A DNA stretch of 64,000 nt from Kaiparowitsia implicata GSE-PSE-MK54-09C (GCA_019359435.1 JAHHHI010000069.1:57889-121888), one strand, 5' to 3'. Positions 18,227 to 28,014 are shown, numbered from the stretch's first letter. Notes: generated by a model not told the origin, from the letters alone. A program made the numbers and translations.

Positions 18227-18959
18227 CGTTTCCCTTCCTAATGAATCGCTTAGATCCGAACACAAACACACACAAGTCCCTGTGTGTACCTACTTGGAGA
18301 TGCACACAAAATGCTGTAGCCAGCGAGGAACAACAACTGATGATCGACCAGTAAAGTCTTTCTCAGGGCGTTAGTGCGAGTGCCAACACGTATCGATGTG
18401 ATCGCGTGATGCCCTAATGTTGGGTTCATCAAGAATATATCAGGGATTCAATAAGTTAAACGTTGAAACTTCTTTGACTCTCTATAACTAGAGTTTATAT
18501 TTGTGTTGGCTTGTAACAATTTACTTGAATGTGTATCTAGTGATGGATATTTAACGAATATGTGCATGGCTCATTGAGCCTGACTATTGCGATGCATGGA
18601 TAAAGGGATATCGCGCGTCTCGCGGTGAAATAGGTCAAATTGGAGCAACAGTGGGTGTAATTTGATAGCACTGCTGTAGGACTGGTCGTGTTGTAGACAT
18701 GTGGATGATAATTCTGAATGCCCTAAGCCTTAAGCAGTTTAGCAACCCTGACCACAGGTCTAGAACATCACCGTAGGATTGGTAAACGGTGACTGATGAA
18801 GATTGCCGATGTGATGGCGCTCTGTTGAACGAGGTGGTCAGAGATCACGTTGATGAATTCGATTTAGTTGGCTAAGGCGAGGGATGGTTCCTGCCTAAAA
18901 CTCGCTAAAGATTTGTTAAGCCCGTTCTATTCACCCACTCGGTTCCGTACTTAACGCCA
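18227..18959. promoter_or_regulatory. Long rbcL upstream region
   Basis: Some 730 bases without a supported gene lie ahead of rbcL. AT-rich stretches around 18420-18560 are the likely promoter area on the minus strand, which would give a long leader as reported for other cyanobacterial rbc operons. No LysR-type or NtcA site was convincing by eye. Confidence 0.4.
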
Positions 18960-19069
18960 GTTCGGGTTAAGGGGGTTTTGGGGCACCGCGCGTCGCGCGG
19001 TGCCCCAAAACCCCTAATGTGCCGTGCGCGTCGCGCACGGCACATTAGGGGTTTGAGCTTATCCCGAAC
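18960..19069. repeat. Tripartite palindromic element A
   Basis: Outer arms GTTCGGGTTAAG (18960-18971) and CTTATCCCGAAC (19058-19069) enclose two perfect palindromes. The first spans 18972-19014 with 21-base arms around a T; the second spans 19011-19051 with 20-base arms around a T. Both have the apex GCGCGTCGCGC. The right arm supplies the last codons and TAA of the gene at 19059-22220. Confidence 0.9.
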
Positions 19070-22000
19070 TCAGGTTACTTACGTTGGGCTTGATCTGCTC
19101 AATGGCAGCTTCCAAATCGCGGGTAAATTGCCCCACGTTAAACAGTGGGAGGGTATGACGTTGGGAGATTAGATGCTGGCGCAGGGTATTTCGCTCTGCT
19201 GTATGGGTGGCGTAGTAAATGGCTTTGGCGATGTAGTCTTCAGTACTGGTACAGATCAGCTTATCCAATTGGGCGGCTGCGCAAATGCTAGCGCCCATGC
19301 GCGAGGCATTGGTCGGGCCGGGGCGGGTCAGCATCGGGGCACCTCCCCAGAGGGCGGCGATCGCCGTGGAACCGGCACTATAGATAAAGGTGTCCAACAC
19401 CAGATCCACAAGCTGATACTGCGCTAAGTAGTCAGCGTAGGAGGAGCGATCGCGGAAGATCAGCCGATCGGAGTCAATTCCATGCTGCTGGGCGGCGTGG
19501 CGCAGGTTTTGATTGGTCTCGTCCACTAACCCCGTCATCAACCACAGCACGCTGGTCGGCACTTGGCGCAAGATCTCCATCCATGCAGCAAACAGGTCAG
19601 GGGTGATTTTGCGATGGGTGTTAAAGCAGGCGAAGACCACACCCTCAGCAGGCAGGCCAAACTCTGCGCGCGTGAGGGGGCGATCGCTCACCCCCAGGGC
19701 TGATCCCACAAAGGCATGGGGGAGGTAAATCACCTGCTCGCTGTAGTGCGCAGCAATGTCGGGGGGCAAAATCCAGCGATCGCCCAAGATGTACTGCACA
19801 AACGGAGCGCCCATCGTAGCGGGATAGCCCAAGAACAACGCCTGCACGGGCGCAGGCTGGTGCGCCAAAATCGCTGCGCCACTGCCAATGGTGTAGCCCG
19901 CTAGGTCGATGAGCACCTGCACGCCATCGTCGCGAATTTGAGCCGCCGCATCGCGGTGAGAATAGGTGGCAAGGTTGAGGAAGCGATCGCACCCCCGCTC
20001 AATCTGTTCCGTGATCACGTCGTAGGCATCAATCGTGGCATAGGCAAACACCTCATACCGGCTGCGATCGTGCTGCTGAAAGATTTGGTATACCAGTCGC
20101 CCCACGGCATGATCGCGAAAATCTGGCGAGAGATAGCCAATGCGGAGTTTGGGGCCGGATGTGGAATCGGCAGGCGGTGGTAGGGGATTGGGCGCGGTCG
20201 CGGCATAGGTCGCGAACTGCTTGGCCTGGGATTTTGCTGCCGCATGGTGCAGCTCCGGCGCAAGGGGAAAAAAGTTGAGAATGTAAGGATTGGGCGAAAA
20301 CACCGACTCGCCGCGAATCCCCGCCTCGGTCAGCGCTACCAGGTCTTGAATTCGCTGGTCATAATCGCGCCAGTCGCAGAGTTGCATTCGCAAAAAGCTG
20401 CTGAAGCCGGTGACATAGTGGGCCTTGGGATTTAGCCGCAGCACCGTCTCATAGCAGTCCAGCGCGTCTAGCAGCTGATCTTGATATTCTAGGATTTGCC
20501 CCAGTTGGAAGTAGGCATCAGCATGGGCCGCATCTAGCGCGATGACCTGACGGAAATGGTCTACCGCTGCCTGCAGCCGTCCCTGTTGTTTATACAGGTG
20601 GGCGAGGTTGAGATGGGCCGGTAGGTAATCGGGCTGACGCTGAATGACTCGCTGAAATTCGGGCTTTGCTCGCTCTAAATCACCCTGGGTTTGCCAGACG
20701 CTTGCTCGGTTGGCGATCGCCTCCACAAGATCAGGCTTCGCCCGCAAGACCCGTTCATAACACGCCAGCGCCTCCGTCAGTCGCCCCTGCTGTTGCATCA
20801 GCGTTCCTAAATTATTCAGCGCCATCCAATGCTGCGCATTCAGGCTCAATGCAGTGTTTAGGCTCGCTTCTGCAGCGGCCAACTGCCCCTGCTGCTTTTG
20901 TGTAATGCTGCGCTGAAAGGCCGCTTCGGCCCTCTCAAGGCTGTCGGCTTCCTGGTTGGCATCCTGGTTGGCCTCCTCACGCGGGAGAAACACTGCCGAG
21001 GGGGTAGGGGCTGCGGGCAGAGGGCTGTGCGGTGCAGTCGCAAACTCCATCATGGGTGCGATCGTCCGCCCCCTATCCTGCGGGGAACGACCCCTATCAC
21101 GGCCAGTATCATTGAGCGAGCCCATTGGCTCTAGGGTAATCAGCTTCGCAATTTCATCCGTCTGAAAGCCCAACACCATCGCCTGCTGCACAGCGGGCAA
21201 CACCTGCACGTCATACAGTTCGGTAATCAACCCGCCTTCTAACCGCAGCCAGTGCTCAAGGGTGCCCGTGCGCAAATTGATCACTACCAGTCCACACTGC
21301 GGCTCGGCTCCGCGCTGCTGCAACAGGTCATCCAGCGCCAGCCCGCCAAAGGTGGCATCGTCTCGGCGAGATTTGGACAGACCCACGATCGCCCAATGTT
21401 TCCAAAAGGCTAGCCCGCGCAGATAACCGGGGCAAAAGGCAACCGGTTCAAACCGCCCCGCTGCCACATCCACATAGCCAAACTCGCCTCGGCCTGAGTT
21501 GAGCACCCAGAGGCGATCGCCATACCAGCGGGGCGAATGGGGCATTGACAGACCGCTCACCACCACCTCACCTGAGGGCACGTCCAGCACGGCACCGCCC
21601 TCCTGACGGCGATCGCGCCAGCCATCCACCACATCCGACTGGCTCACCACCGTGACGTATTTCGGCGCATCATCCACTACCGCCAGCCCATTCAAGTGGC
21701 AGCGGTCTTCGTTAATCAGTTGGGAAATAAACGGCGGCATCCACAGAGGGCGACAACTATGGCGATCGCCCACGGTCGCTAAACAGTTCAACACCGTCGC
21801 CACAAATATCAGGCGTGGCGTCTCCCCATCCCCAGGCAGCGCCACCACATCGTGGATATCTAAGTTGCCGGTGGTGTACCCCACGCGCGGCACATAGAGC
21901 TGGGTGCAGCCCTCGTAGGCTTGCCCTTGTCGCAACACCTGATCCAGCTGCCAAATCTGGTATTGGGTGCTGAGAAACAACCGCTGCGGCGTGGCATAAA

Positions 22001-22220
22001 GCCCCATCGCTTGGTCAAATATCCGCTCATAGCCCGAGAGCTGCCCCTGCGGCGTCGCCCCGATCAACAGCAGCCGATTGGTTTGGTAGGTGGTGCAGGC
22101 CAGACTCAGCTGCTCTGCCTGCAGCCACCCTGCTACCTCAGCCGAGCCGATCATTCGCAATCGGGTCGCCGATTCTGGCATCAGCGGCGGATTAGAGCCT
22201 TGAGACGCTGAATCAGTCAT
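19059..22220 (-). CDS. TIGR03032-like / TPR / GT41 (OGT-like) glycosyltransferase fusion
   Basis: 1053 residues in three modules. Residues about 20-375 resemble the TIGR03032/DUF4915 beta-propeller-like family (MPHSPRWYGDRLWVLNSGRG and FCPGYLRGLAFWKHWAIVGL). A Pro-rich linker leads to about five TPR units (about 425-610; HWMALNNLGTLMQQQGRLTE, then AHLNLAHLYKQQGRLQAAVD). The C-terminal GT41 domain (about 690-1040) is O-GlcNAc-transferase-like (LRIGYLSPDFRDHAVGRLVY, VLIDLAGYTIGSGAAILAHQ, RLIFRDRSSYADYLAQYQLV, LWGGAPMLTRPG). It probably transfers a sugar from a nucleotide donor to a protein or glycan acceptor. The stop codon lies in a palindromic element. GH57 gene 12 bases upstream. Confidence 0.85.
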   Translation of the reverse strand: MTDSASQGSNPPLMPESATRLRMIGSAEVAGWLQAEQLSLACTTYQTNRLLLIGATPQGQLSGYERIFDQAMGLYATPQRLFLSTQYQIWQLDQVLRQGQAYEGCTQLYVPRVGYTTGNLDIHDVVALPGDGETPRLIFVATVLNCLATVGDRHSCRPLWMPPFISQLINEDRCHLNGLAVVDDAPKYVTVVSQSDVVDGWRDRRQEGGAVLDVPSGEVVVSGLSMPHSPRWYGDRLWVLNSGRGEFGYVDVAAGRFEPVAFCPGYLRGLAFWKHWAIVGLSKSRRDDATFGGLALDDLLQQRGAEPQCGLVVINLRTGTLEHWLRLEGGLITELYDVQVLPAVQQAMVLGFQTDEIAKLITLEPMGSLNDTGRDRGRSPQDRGRTIAPMMEFATAPHSPLPAAPTPSAVFLPREEANQDANQEADSLERAEAAFQRSITQKQQGQLAAAEASLNTALSLNAQHWMALNNLGTLMQQQGRLTEALACYERVLRAKPDLVEAIANRASVWQTQGDLERAKPEFQRVIQRQPDYLPAHLNLAHLYKQQGRLQAAVDHFRQVIALDAAHADAYFQLGQILEYQDQLLDALDCYETVLRLNPKAHYVTGFSSFLRMQLCDWRDYDQRIQDLVALTEAGIRGESVFSPNPYILNFFPLAPELHHAAAKSQAKQFATYAATAPNPLPPPADSTSGPKLRIGYLSPDFRDHAVGRLVYQIFQQHDRSRYEVFAYATIDAYDVITEQIERGCDRFLNLATYSHRDAAAQIRDDGVQVLIDLAGYTIGSGAAILAHQPAPVQALFLGYPATMGAPFVQYILGDRWILPPDIAAHYSEQVIYLPHAFVGSALGVSDRPLTRAEFGLPAEGVVFACFNTHRKITPDLFAAWMEILRQVPTSVLWLMTGLVDETNQNLRHAAQQHGIDSDRLIFRDRSSYADYLAQYQLVDLVLDTFIYSAGSTAIAALWGGAPMLTRPGPTNASRMGASICAAAQLDKLICTSTEDYIAKAIYYATHTAERNTLRQHLISQRHTLPLFNVGQFTRDLEAAIEQIKPNVSNLSSG

Positions 22221-22232
22221 AAGGGGATGGGC

Positions 22233-24467
22233 CTAGGGCACATTGACTGGAATAAGTGCTTTCTCAGGCACATAGCTGACATAGCGCCCAGCGTCTGCCA
22301 GGATGACCCCAATCCGCAGCGACCAGTCAGGCCCCACCTCTCGCAGATCTTCCCAGGGAATGGCAACCTCTAGACAAGTGTCGATGCCGACTTTGGTATG
22401 GGTGTGGCAAGAGTGCCACTGGAAATAGTCACCTGCTTCTTGCAGCCAGCGATCGCCCGTTACCAAATTAATCCCCAAGTGGTGATGAAAGTGATAATTC
22501 GCTGGCTCGTCGTCTGGCAGCGCTGCAAGGGGGGGCGGGCTATTGTGCATGGGGCGATCGGGGTAGTACCACAGCAGATGAAGCTCAGGCGGGATATCGA
22601 TCCCCAGACGGGTGCCGCTGGCAAAGTCGACGCGCAGATACAGATACAGGTGATCAACGCCATACCAGAGCCGCTGAATCTTGCTGCTGCGGTGCATCGT
22701 GCCGCGCGCACCGCCAATTTCGATCCGCCCGGCCTGATCCCAGTCCTGCTCATCGGCACGCCCGTCAATCACGGGGTGGATGAAGTTAGACGGTGCATGA
22801 TCCCACTGGCGGTTGTGGTCTTCGATTGGGCGGCGCACCTCGGGTGGAATCGACTCACCCAACGCGGTATAGACTGCGGCCACATGCTCGCGAAATAGCT
22901 GGTCAAACATGGCGTCTTGATTAGAGCTGTGCCCCTCGCCCAACCACCAAAACCAGTCTGAGCCCTCAGCGGCATACAGTGCTTCCCACGCTTCAGGATT
23001 ACTGTCTTCAGTGGCTTCGGGATGGCGGGCCAGCGCTAGTCTTGCCTGGGTTAGCAGATCCCACGCGCGGTTTTTGGCAGGGTCTCCAATCCAGGTGGTA
23101 AAGTTGCCATCTACCCAAGAGCCACTGTGCAGCGACTCTGCTGGCAGGGTGGCAGTTGGCGGAAACTGATCGAGAAATTCTGACACGGTGACTAGCTGGA
23201 TGCCATCGTGGTTGCTGAGCTGCCCGTAGAGGTTTTCTAAAAAAGGAATGCCGTCGCGCTCGTAAAACTCCCAGCAGTTTTCGCCATCTAGGGCAATGGT
23301 AACCAACCAGGGCTGGTCTAGTGTGGTGCTGCCGCTGGTTTGGTGGGTGGTAACCGTGTGGGCGATCGCCTCTAACTGCTCTACTAAATCAGATGCGGCA
23401 TCTTCGGGGGCCATGCCGCTATAGGTAAAGCCCACCAGATCCGACAGGCGGTGATCGCGAAACACAATGGCCAGATCGCCATCGGGCGTTTCTAATCGAT
23501 AGGGGCGATACAGCAGCTCTGGCTCTTGCACGGTGCCGTGGGCATCGCGGTGAAAGAAGTGCTGTATCGTCCAACCCAGAACCGCCTCATCCGAAATTAG
23601 CCACTGAAAGCCTTGCTGCGCCACATAAGGCAGAATTCCAGGACTCACCGACTGCTCTGACGGCCACAGCCCGCGAGGCTCTCGCCCAAAGCGATCGCAA
23701 TACATGGCCCGCGCCTTCGTCAGGTGACGGGGAATGTCTTCCTCCCACTGAAAGCGAGATTGGGGCAGCCCCATCTGGGGCACCGCCACCCGCCCCGAGT
23801 CGGTATCGGCCAGCAGCGGCAGAATGGGGTGAGTATAGGGAGTCGTCGTCACCTCCAACTGTCCAGCGTCCTGCATCTTGCGGTGCTGAGGCACGATCTG
23901 CCGCAGAATGTCGCGCTGTTTGGAATAGATGCGCTGGCGATCGCTCAGACTAAAATTTTGACCCTGGTCTAGCCAAGTGGCGATCGCCGGGTCATCCCAA
24001 AACAGCGGATCGAACCATGACAGGTTATGCCACGCCAGCAAATCGCTAAAGTCTTGATGAGTCCAATAGTCCACACACCAATCCCAGCCCTTGTCTTGCC
24101 GCTGTTGGTAGAGATCGCGATAGCGCGGATGGGGATCGATGAGGGTGCGATGATGCCCATCAAAAAAATGCTCTACGATAAAGCGCTTATCTTTTGGGGT
24201 CAGGTTTTCTAAGGGAGACAGCGCCAGCGCCAGGTAGGGGTCAAAGGCGGTACCCGCCACATAGTCCTCAATTTGCAAAATCAGCGAGGGCACCAGGTTC
24301 ACAGTTTGGTGCAGCTTTGGATATTTCTCAAGCAGCAGCACCAGATCAAGGTAGTCTTTGGTGCCGTGCAGCCGCACCCAGGGCAACCGATATTGCCCGC
24401 CCGAGCGGCTTTTATAGAGGGGTTGGTGCTGATGCCAAACAAAAGCAACGTAGAGCGGATGGGGCAT
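22233..24467 (-). CDS. Glycoside hydrolase family 57 protein
   Basis: 744 residues beginning MPHPLYVAFVWHQHQPLYKS, the GH57 HQHQP motif. The presumed nucleophile Glu is in RGLWPSEQSVSPGIL (about residue 265), and the acid/base Asp region is VTIALDGENCWEFYERDG (about residue 395). A C-terminal region (about 590-740) looks like a carbohydrate-binding or DOMON-like beta domain. GH57 enzymes act on alpha-glucans (amylase, amylopullulanase, glucanotransferase, branching). The downstream glycosyltransferase starts 12 bases after the stop, so the two are probably one operon. Exact specificity cannot be told from sequence. Confidence 0.88.
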   Translation of the reverse strand: MPHPLYVAFVWHQHQPLYKSRSGGQYRLPWVRLHGTKDYLDLVLLLEKYPKLHQTVNLVPSLILQIEDYVAGTAFDPYLALALSPLENLTPKDKRFIVEHFFDGHHRTLIDPHPRYRDLYQQRQDKGWDWCVDYWTHQDFSDLLAWHNLSWFDPLFWDDPAIATWLDQGQNFSLSDRQRIYSKQRDILRQIVPQHRKMQDAGQLEVTTTPYTHPILPLLADTDSGRVAVPQMGLPQSRFQWEEDIPRHLTKARAMYCDRFGREPRGLWPSEQSVSPGILPYVAQQGFQWLISDEAVLGWTIQHFFHRDAHGTVQEPELLYRPYRLETPDGDLAIVFRDHRLSDLVGFTYSGMAPEDAASDLVEQLEAIAHTVTTHQTSGSTTLDQPWLVTIALDGENCWEFYERDGIPFLENLYGQLSNHDGIQLVTVSEFLDQFPPTATLPAESLHSGSWVDGNFTTWIGDPAKNRAWDLLTQARLALARHPEATEDSNPEAWEALYAAEGSDWFWWLGEGHSSNQDAMFDQLFREHVAAVYTALGESIPPEVRRPIEDHNRQWDHAPSNFIHPVIDGRADEQDWDQAGRIEIGGARGTMHRSSKIQRLWYGVDHLYLYLRVDFASGTRLGIDIPPELHLLWYYPDRPMHNSPPPLAALPDDEPANYHFHHHLGINLVTGDRWLQEAGDYFQWHSCHTHTKVGIDTCLEVAIPWEDLREVGPDWSLRIGVILADAGRYVSYVPEKALIPVNVP

Positions 24468-24506
24468 AGGGGTGTGTAGAGTTGCAACCTAACAATATGG
24501 CAGGCC

Positions 24507-24634
24507 TAGGGCGTGTCATCAATTCCGACCAAAAGCCTTGTGCTATGAGCGTTGCCACGCCCGATCCAAAAACAGACTAGGGGCTGTGACCGTTCATTTC
24601 TGGGCCATTAGCGGCTAATTGATGACAGCCCTTA
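24507..24634. mobile_element. MITE of an IS630 family, copy 1 (128 bp)
   Basis: Bounded by TA with terminal inverted repeats GGGCGTGTCATCAATT and, at the other end, AATTGATGACAGCCC. It has no coding capacity. Its reverse complement aligns over the full 128 bases with the element at 41337-41464, roughly three quarters identical by eye. It lies in the promoter region of the GH57 gene. Confidence 0.85.
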
Positions 24635-24746
24635 GAACGGGCGATCGCCAACTATCGAACGAGTCCAATCAAAAAGCAGGGAATGCAACACGCTTCCCTG
24701 CTTCAGAGTGTATCAGCCCCGTCGAAAAGAGGCGTGGAAATTTAGC

Positions 24747-24989
24747 CTAGAACACCTGCTCCACTTCCACAATTTCGGGAATGCGCTCCCGCAGGCGGCG
24801 CTCAATGCCCATTTTGAGCGTCATGGTAGAGCTGGGGCAAGACCCGCACGCACCTTGCAGCCGCAGCTTTACCACGGGGCCGTCAAGTTCTACTAGCTCT
24901 ACGTTGCCGCCATCCGAGATGAGGTAAGGGCGCAGTTCGTCTAGAACTGTCTCCACATTATCGTTGGTTAGTTCCATCGTTGTGGTCAT
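24747..24989 (-). CDS. nfu: Nfu-type Fe-S scaffold (NifU C-terminal domain)
   Basis: The 80-residue protein is a single NifU C-terminal domain: [20 protein letters not shown] and the cluster-binding CxxC in [18 protein letters not shown]. Such proteins assemble or carry [4Fe-4S] clusters, important for photosystem I and other Fe-S proteins in cyanobacteria. The length is that of the stand-alone cyanobacterial form. It is flanked by a MITE and by DUF3386, with no obvious operon. Confidence 0.95.
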   Translation of the reverse strand: MTTTMELTNDNVETVLDELRPYLISDGGNVELVELDGPVVKLRLQGACGSCPSSTMTLKMGIERRLRERIPEIVEVEQVF

Positions 24990-25169
24990 AGGTGGTTTCC
25001 TTGGGATGAGTCGATACTTTTATTTTAGAGGGTAGGGAGAGGGTAGGGTTTAAAGCGGTAAGGGCAACGCATTTCGGCAATCCCCATTGCTTCTTATCGC
25101 TTCTTATCGTTAGATTCGGGATGACCTGCGTTGCCCTGAATGGTTGCCCCTAACGAACGATGATACTCG

Positions 25170-25823
25170 TTACACGGCTGCGGGCTGAAGCATGGCGATA
25201 TTGCCAAAGCTAAAGTCGTTAACGTGGGTTTTGTCCCCGATTTGAGTCTTAATCGTGCGCTGGGTGAGCACAAAGTAGTCGCCGACTTTCGTGAAGTGGT
25301 CTTCGAACTGGCTCAAGCCGCCGCGCTGCTCACCTGTGGTCGGATCGTGATAGACCGCATCGTAGGTGTGGGAAAGGTAGCCCTCGCCCGTGTCGTGGGT
25401 GCTAAAGGTGTTGATGGTGACCACAGTGCCGTGGATGTGGCGATGCACCAGCACCACTTCGTTATTGCGTACTTTGTAGCGATCGCCCTCAGTAGCGCCA
25501 TGAACCAAAAGTTCGACTGCGCCGGTTTCGTCGGTCTCCCCAAAGGAGAACTCGTTTTTGCCGTGGGTGGTTTCAAAATCGCGGCGAACGCGGTGAATGG
25601 CGATTTCCCAAGCCTGCTCAGCGATCGCCTTCTTGGCGGCCTCGTCGTTTACGCCGCTGACCTCAGCTTTGAGATCCGACCCAATGCGCACGCTGCCTGT
25701 ATACACCGTGCCGTCCATTGTGAGGGTGACATCGGCGGTATAGCCAGGGAAGTTGCTATCCCAGGTGTAGCGATTTTCGTAGGCGGCTCGCATCAGCGCC
25801 CGGGCATCGGTGGTGACTGTCAT
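25170..25823 (-). CDS. DUF3386 family protein
   Basis: The 217-residue protein matches a conserved cyanobacterial family of unknown role (TDARALMRAAYENRYTWDSN, GYTADVTLTMDGTVYTGSVR, DNEV-type core, FVLTQRTIKTQIGDKTHVND). No signal peptide, membrane helix or catalytic motif is evident; the alternating pattern suggests a beta-rich soluble protein. It stands alone, with about 150-320 bases of non-coding DNA on each side. Confidence 0.8.
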   Translation of the reverse strand: MTVTTDARALMRAAYENRYTWDSNFPGYTADVTLTMDGTVYTGSVRIGSDLKAEVSGVNDEAAKKAIAEQAWEIAIHRVRRDFETTHGKNEFSFGETDETGAVELLVHGATEGDRYKVRNNEVVLVHRHIHGTVVTINTFSTHDTGEGYLSHTYDAVYHDPTTGEQRGGLSQFEDHFTKVGDYFVLTQRTIKTQIGDKTHVNDFSFGNIAMLQPAAV

Positions 25824-26144
25824 AAAATAAACCTCAGGTAAAAAACCTTTTGCCAGGGGAAATGATCAAGGCTGTGTAATGCTGTGTCGCAGCACCACGG
25901 CTTGTCTATAACTCCCCAGCCATCAACTTCCTAGTGTAGCGGGTTGGGTTAGGTGGGTCATGCTGCGATAAAGACGTTGGAAGCAAGCGGGCGATCGCCA
26001 TAAGTTCCCACACATCTGAGAAACATTTGAGAAATGTAGGGATCAAGAGCCTCTAACCGCCTGAATCCTGCTGTCTTAATCCCGTCGCCTCAATCCCGCC
26101 TAAAGCTAGACCTGACTAAAGTGAGAAATGCCTGCGCTTTCGGA
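25824..26144. other. Intergenic region, no feature found
   Basis: This stretch separates DUF3386 from the dus stop. It has a HIP1 site and no convincing hairpin or ORF; the right side should hold the DUF3386 promoter on the minus strand. Confidence 0.4.
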
Positions 26145-27200
26145 TTACACCTCAACCAGGGCCGATTCGAGTTCAGCATCTGCCCAGCCGAGTTGCTCAA
26201 GTTGGGCGATCGCCCCGTCTAAGATCGCGACTCCTTGAGTCACCGACTCGAGCACCGCCAGTTGCTTGCGCAGCTCTGCCGCATTGGGGAATCCTTTGGC
26301 ATACCAGGTCATGTGTTTGCGCGCTTGCCGAATGCCGCGATCGCCCTTATAGTCCCACAGCATGATCAGATGGTCGCGCGCCACTTGCAGCCGCTCGACT
26401 GGGCTGGGCTGGGGCAGGTGCTCCCCCGTGCGCAAGTAGTGATCAATCTCGCCCACCAAGAAGGGATAGCCCAGGGTGCCCCGCGCGCACATGACGCCGT
26501 CTGCTCCCGTTTGCTCTAGGCAGGCGATCGCCGCCTCAACTGAGAAAATGTCGCCGTTGCCAATAACCGGAATCGACAGCGCCTGCTTCACTTGGGCAAT
26601 CCATTCCCAGCGGGCTGCCCCGTTATAGCCTTGGGCGCGGGTGCGACCGTGCAGGGTCAGCATTTTTGCGCCTGCATCTTCCATGCGACGGGCAAACTCA
26701 ACCGCGTTAATGTCACTATCGCACCAGCCGATGCGGGTCTTCACCGTCACGGGCACCTGCACCGCCTGCACCACCGAGCACACAATCTGCGCGGCCAGCT
26801 CTGGTTGCCGCAGCAGTGAGGAACCGCCGCCGTTTTTGGTGATTTTGTTCACCGGGCAGCCCATGTTGATGTCTACGGTATCGGCCCCTTCATCCACCGC
26901 TTTTTGCGCGGCCTCTGCCAAAAAGTCGGGGCGGCAGTCAAAGAGCTGAATGCTAATGGGGCGCTCATTGGGGTCAATTTCCATGAGCTTGGGCAACTGC
27001 TTCACGTAGTGCAGCCCCGTTGCATTCACCATTTCGGTGTACATCATGGAATGGGGGGCATAGCGCCGCACCAGTCGCCGAAAGACTAAATCTGTGACCC
27101 CCGATAGGGGCGACTGCAACACCCGGCTCTGTAGCTCAACTGCGCCAATCTGCAGCGGTGTAGCCAACCGAGCCTGTAATTCTGGCGACAGCATACCCAT
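26145..27200 (-). CDS. dus: tRNA-dihydrouridine synthase
   Basis: 351 residues with an FMN TIM-barrel core: LQSPLSGVTDLVFRRLVRRY, GADTVDINMGCPVNKITKNG, the catalytic Cys in MGCPV, VTVKTRIGWCD, LTLHGRTRAQGYNG, and VIGNGDIFSVEAA with RGTLGYPFL. It reduces uridines in tRNA D-loops using NADPH and FMN. The DINMGCP signature and length place it in the DusB-like group, though I do not assign DusA/B/C. Another in-frame ATG lies two codons downstream. Confidence 0.95.
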   Translation of the reverse strand: MGMLSPELQARLATPLQIGAVELQSRVLQSPLSGVTDLVFRRLVRRYAPHSMMYTEMVNATGLHYVKQLPKLMEIDPNERPISIQLFDCRPDFLAEAAQKAVDEGADTVDINMGCPVNKITKNGGGSSLLRQPELAAQIVCSVVQAVQVPVTVKTRIGWCDSDINAVEFARRMEDAGAKMLTLHGRTRAQGYNGAARWEWIAQVKQALSIPVIGNGDIFSVEAAIACLEQTGADGVMCARGTLGYPFLVGEIDHYLRTGEHLPQPSPVERLQVARDHLIMLWDYKGDRGIRQARKHMTWYAKGFPNAAELRKQLAVLESVTQGVAILDGAIAQLEQLGWADAELESALVEV

Positions 27201-27288
27201 TCATTCCGCAAAAACGTCCATCTTCTAGGCTAACAGACCTGGAGAAAGTCCTGCGGGTCCATGCACTGGGAGATCTAATCAGGGAGAT

Positions 27289-28014
27289 CTAATCGGGCGA
27301 TCGCCCTTCTCGAATCCACAGGGCGAGACCGCCCCCTCGGCCTCGTGCAGCAATATAGTCATCAGTGATGCTGAAAAAGGCAAAGAAGGGCAGTGTGCCA
27401 ATGCGTTGCTGGGGAAAGGCCTTTGCCTTCGCCTCGCCGCCGCGAATGCTACCTTGGTAGAGGGTTCGCCCAAATAGGCTCAGGGTGACGTGCGTAAAGT
27501 CAAATGCCAATAGATTCTTCTTGGGCTGGTAGCGGCAGGGGCCAGATAGCTCTAATCGCAGACGACCCACTTGCGCCTGGTTGGTGATGGTGCCGAACTG
27601 GGACTCTGTCAGAGGAGTCGCGATAGTTGTGGGATGTTCGTCGCTGCTCGCCAACTCTGGCTGCTGAAAACCAATGCGAGCCACCGCCAGTCGGGGCACA
27701 TAGAAGCCTTTGCCCAGCGCAATGCCGCCGCGCGATTGCTTCCGCACCCCCGTCGTAAACCACAGCCGCCATTGTCCTGAGAGCGCATCAAAGGAGAACG
27801 AGCGGCGATCGCCCTTGGCCTGGGTTTCTAGCGCTAACAACGCCGGCACGAGCGAATCGGCAGACGGACGAGGCTGGGAGCGATCGCCCCACGCTACCGC
27901 AGCCTGCTGGAGAATCCGTAAAGCGTCTGAGTCAGTCTCGCGAGAGACCGCAGCAGAACCATCCTGGATCAGATCATTCACAGCATCAGTCACGGATTGA
28001 GTCCAAGTCCACAT
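27289..28014 (-). CDS. PAP/fibrillin-like protein (uncertain)
   Basis: About 241 residues from the ATG at 28014 ([20 protein letters not shown]); a further ATG at 28029 is possible. The C-terminal half ([20 protein letters not shown], then [20 protein letters not shown] and WIREG) resembles plastid-lipid-associated/fibrillin domains, which bind lipophilic ligands at thylakoids or plastoglobules. Resemblance is moderate, so the function is inferred. The 5' end overlaps the aroC 3' end by 29-44 bases, implying translational coupling. Confidence 0.55.
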   Translation of the reverse strand: MWTWTQSVTDAVNDLIQDGSAAVSRETDSDALRILQQAAVAWGDRSQPRPSADSLVPALLALETQAKGDRRSFSFDALSGQWRLWFTTGVRKQSRGGIALGKGFYVPRLAVARIGFQQPELASSDEHPTTIATPLTESQFGTITNQAQVGRLRLELSGPCRYQPKKNLLAFDFTHVTLSLFGRTLYQGSIRGGEAKAKAFPQQRIGTLPFFAFFSITDDYIAARGRGGGLALWIREGRSPD

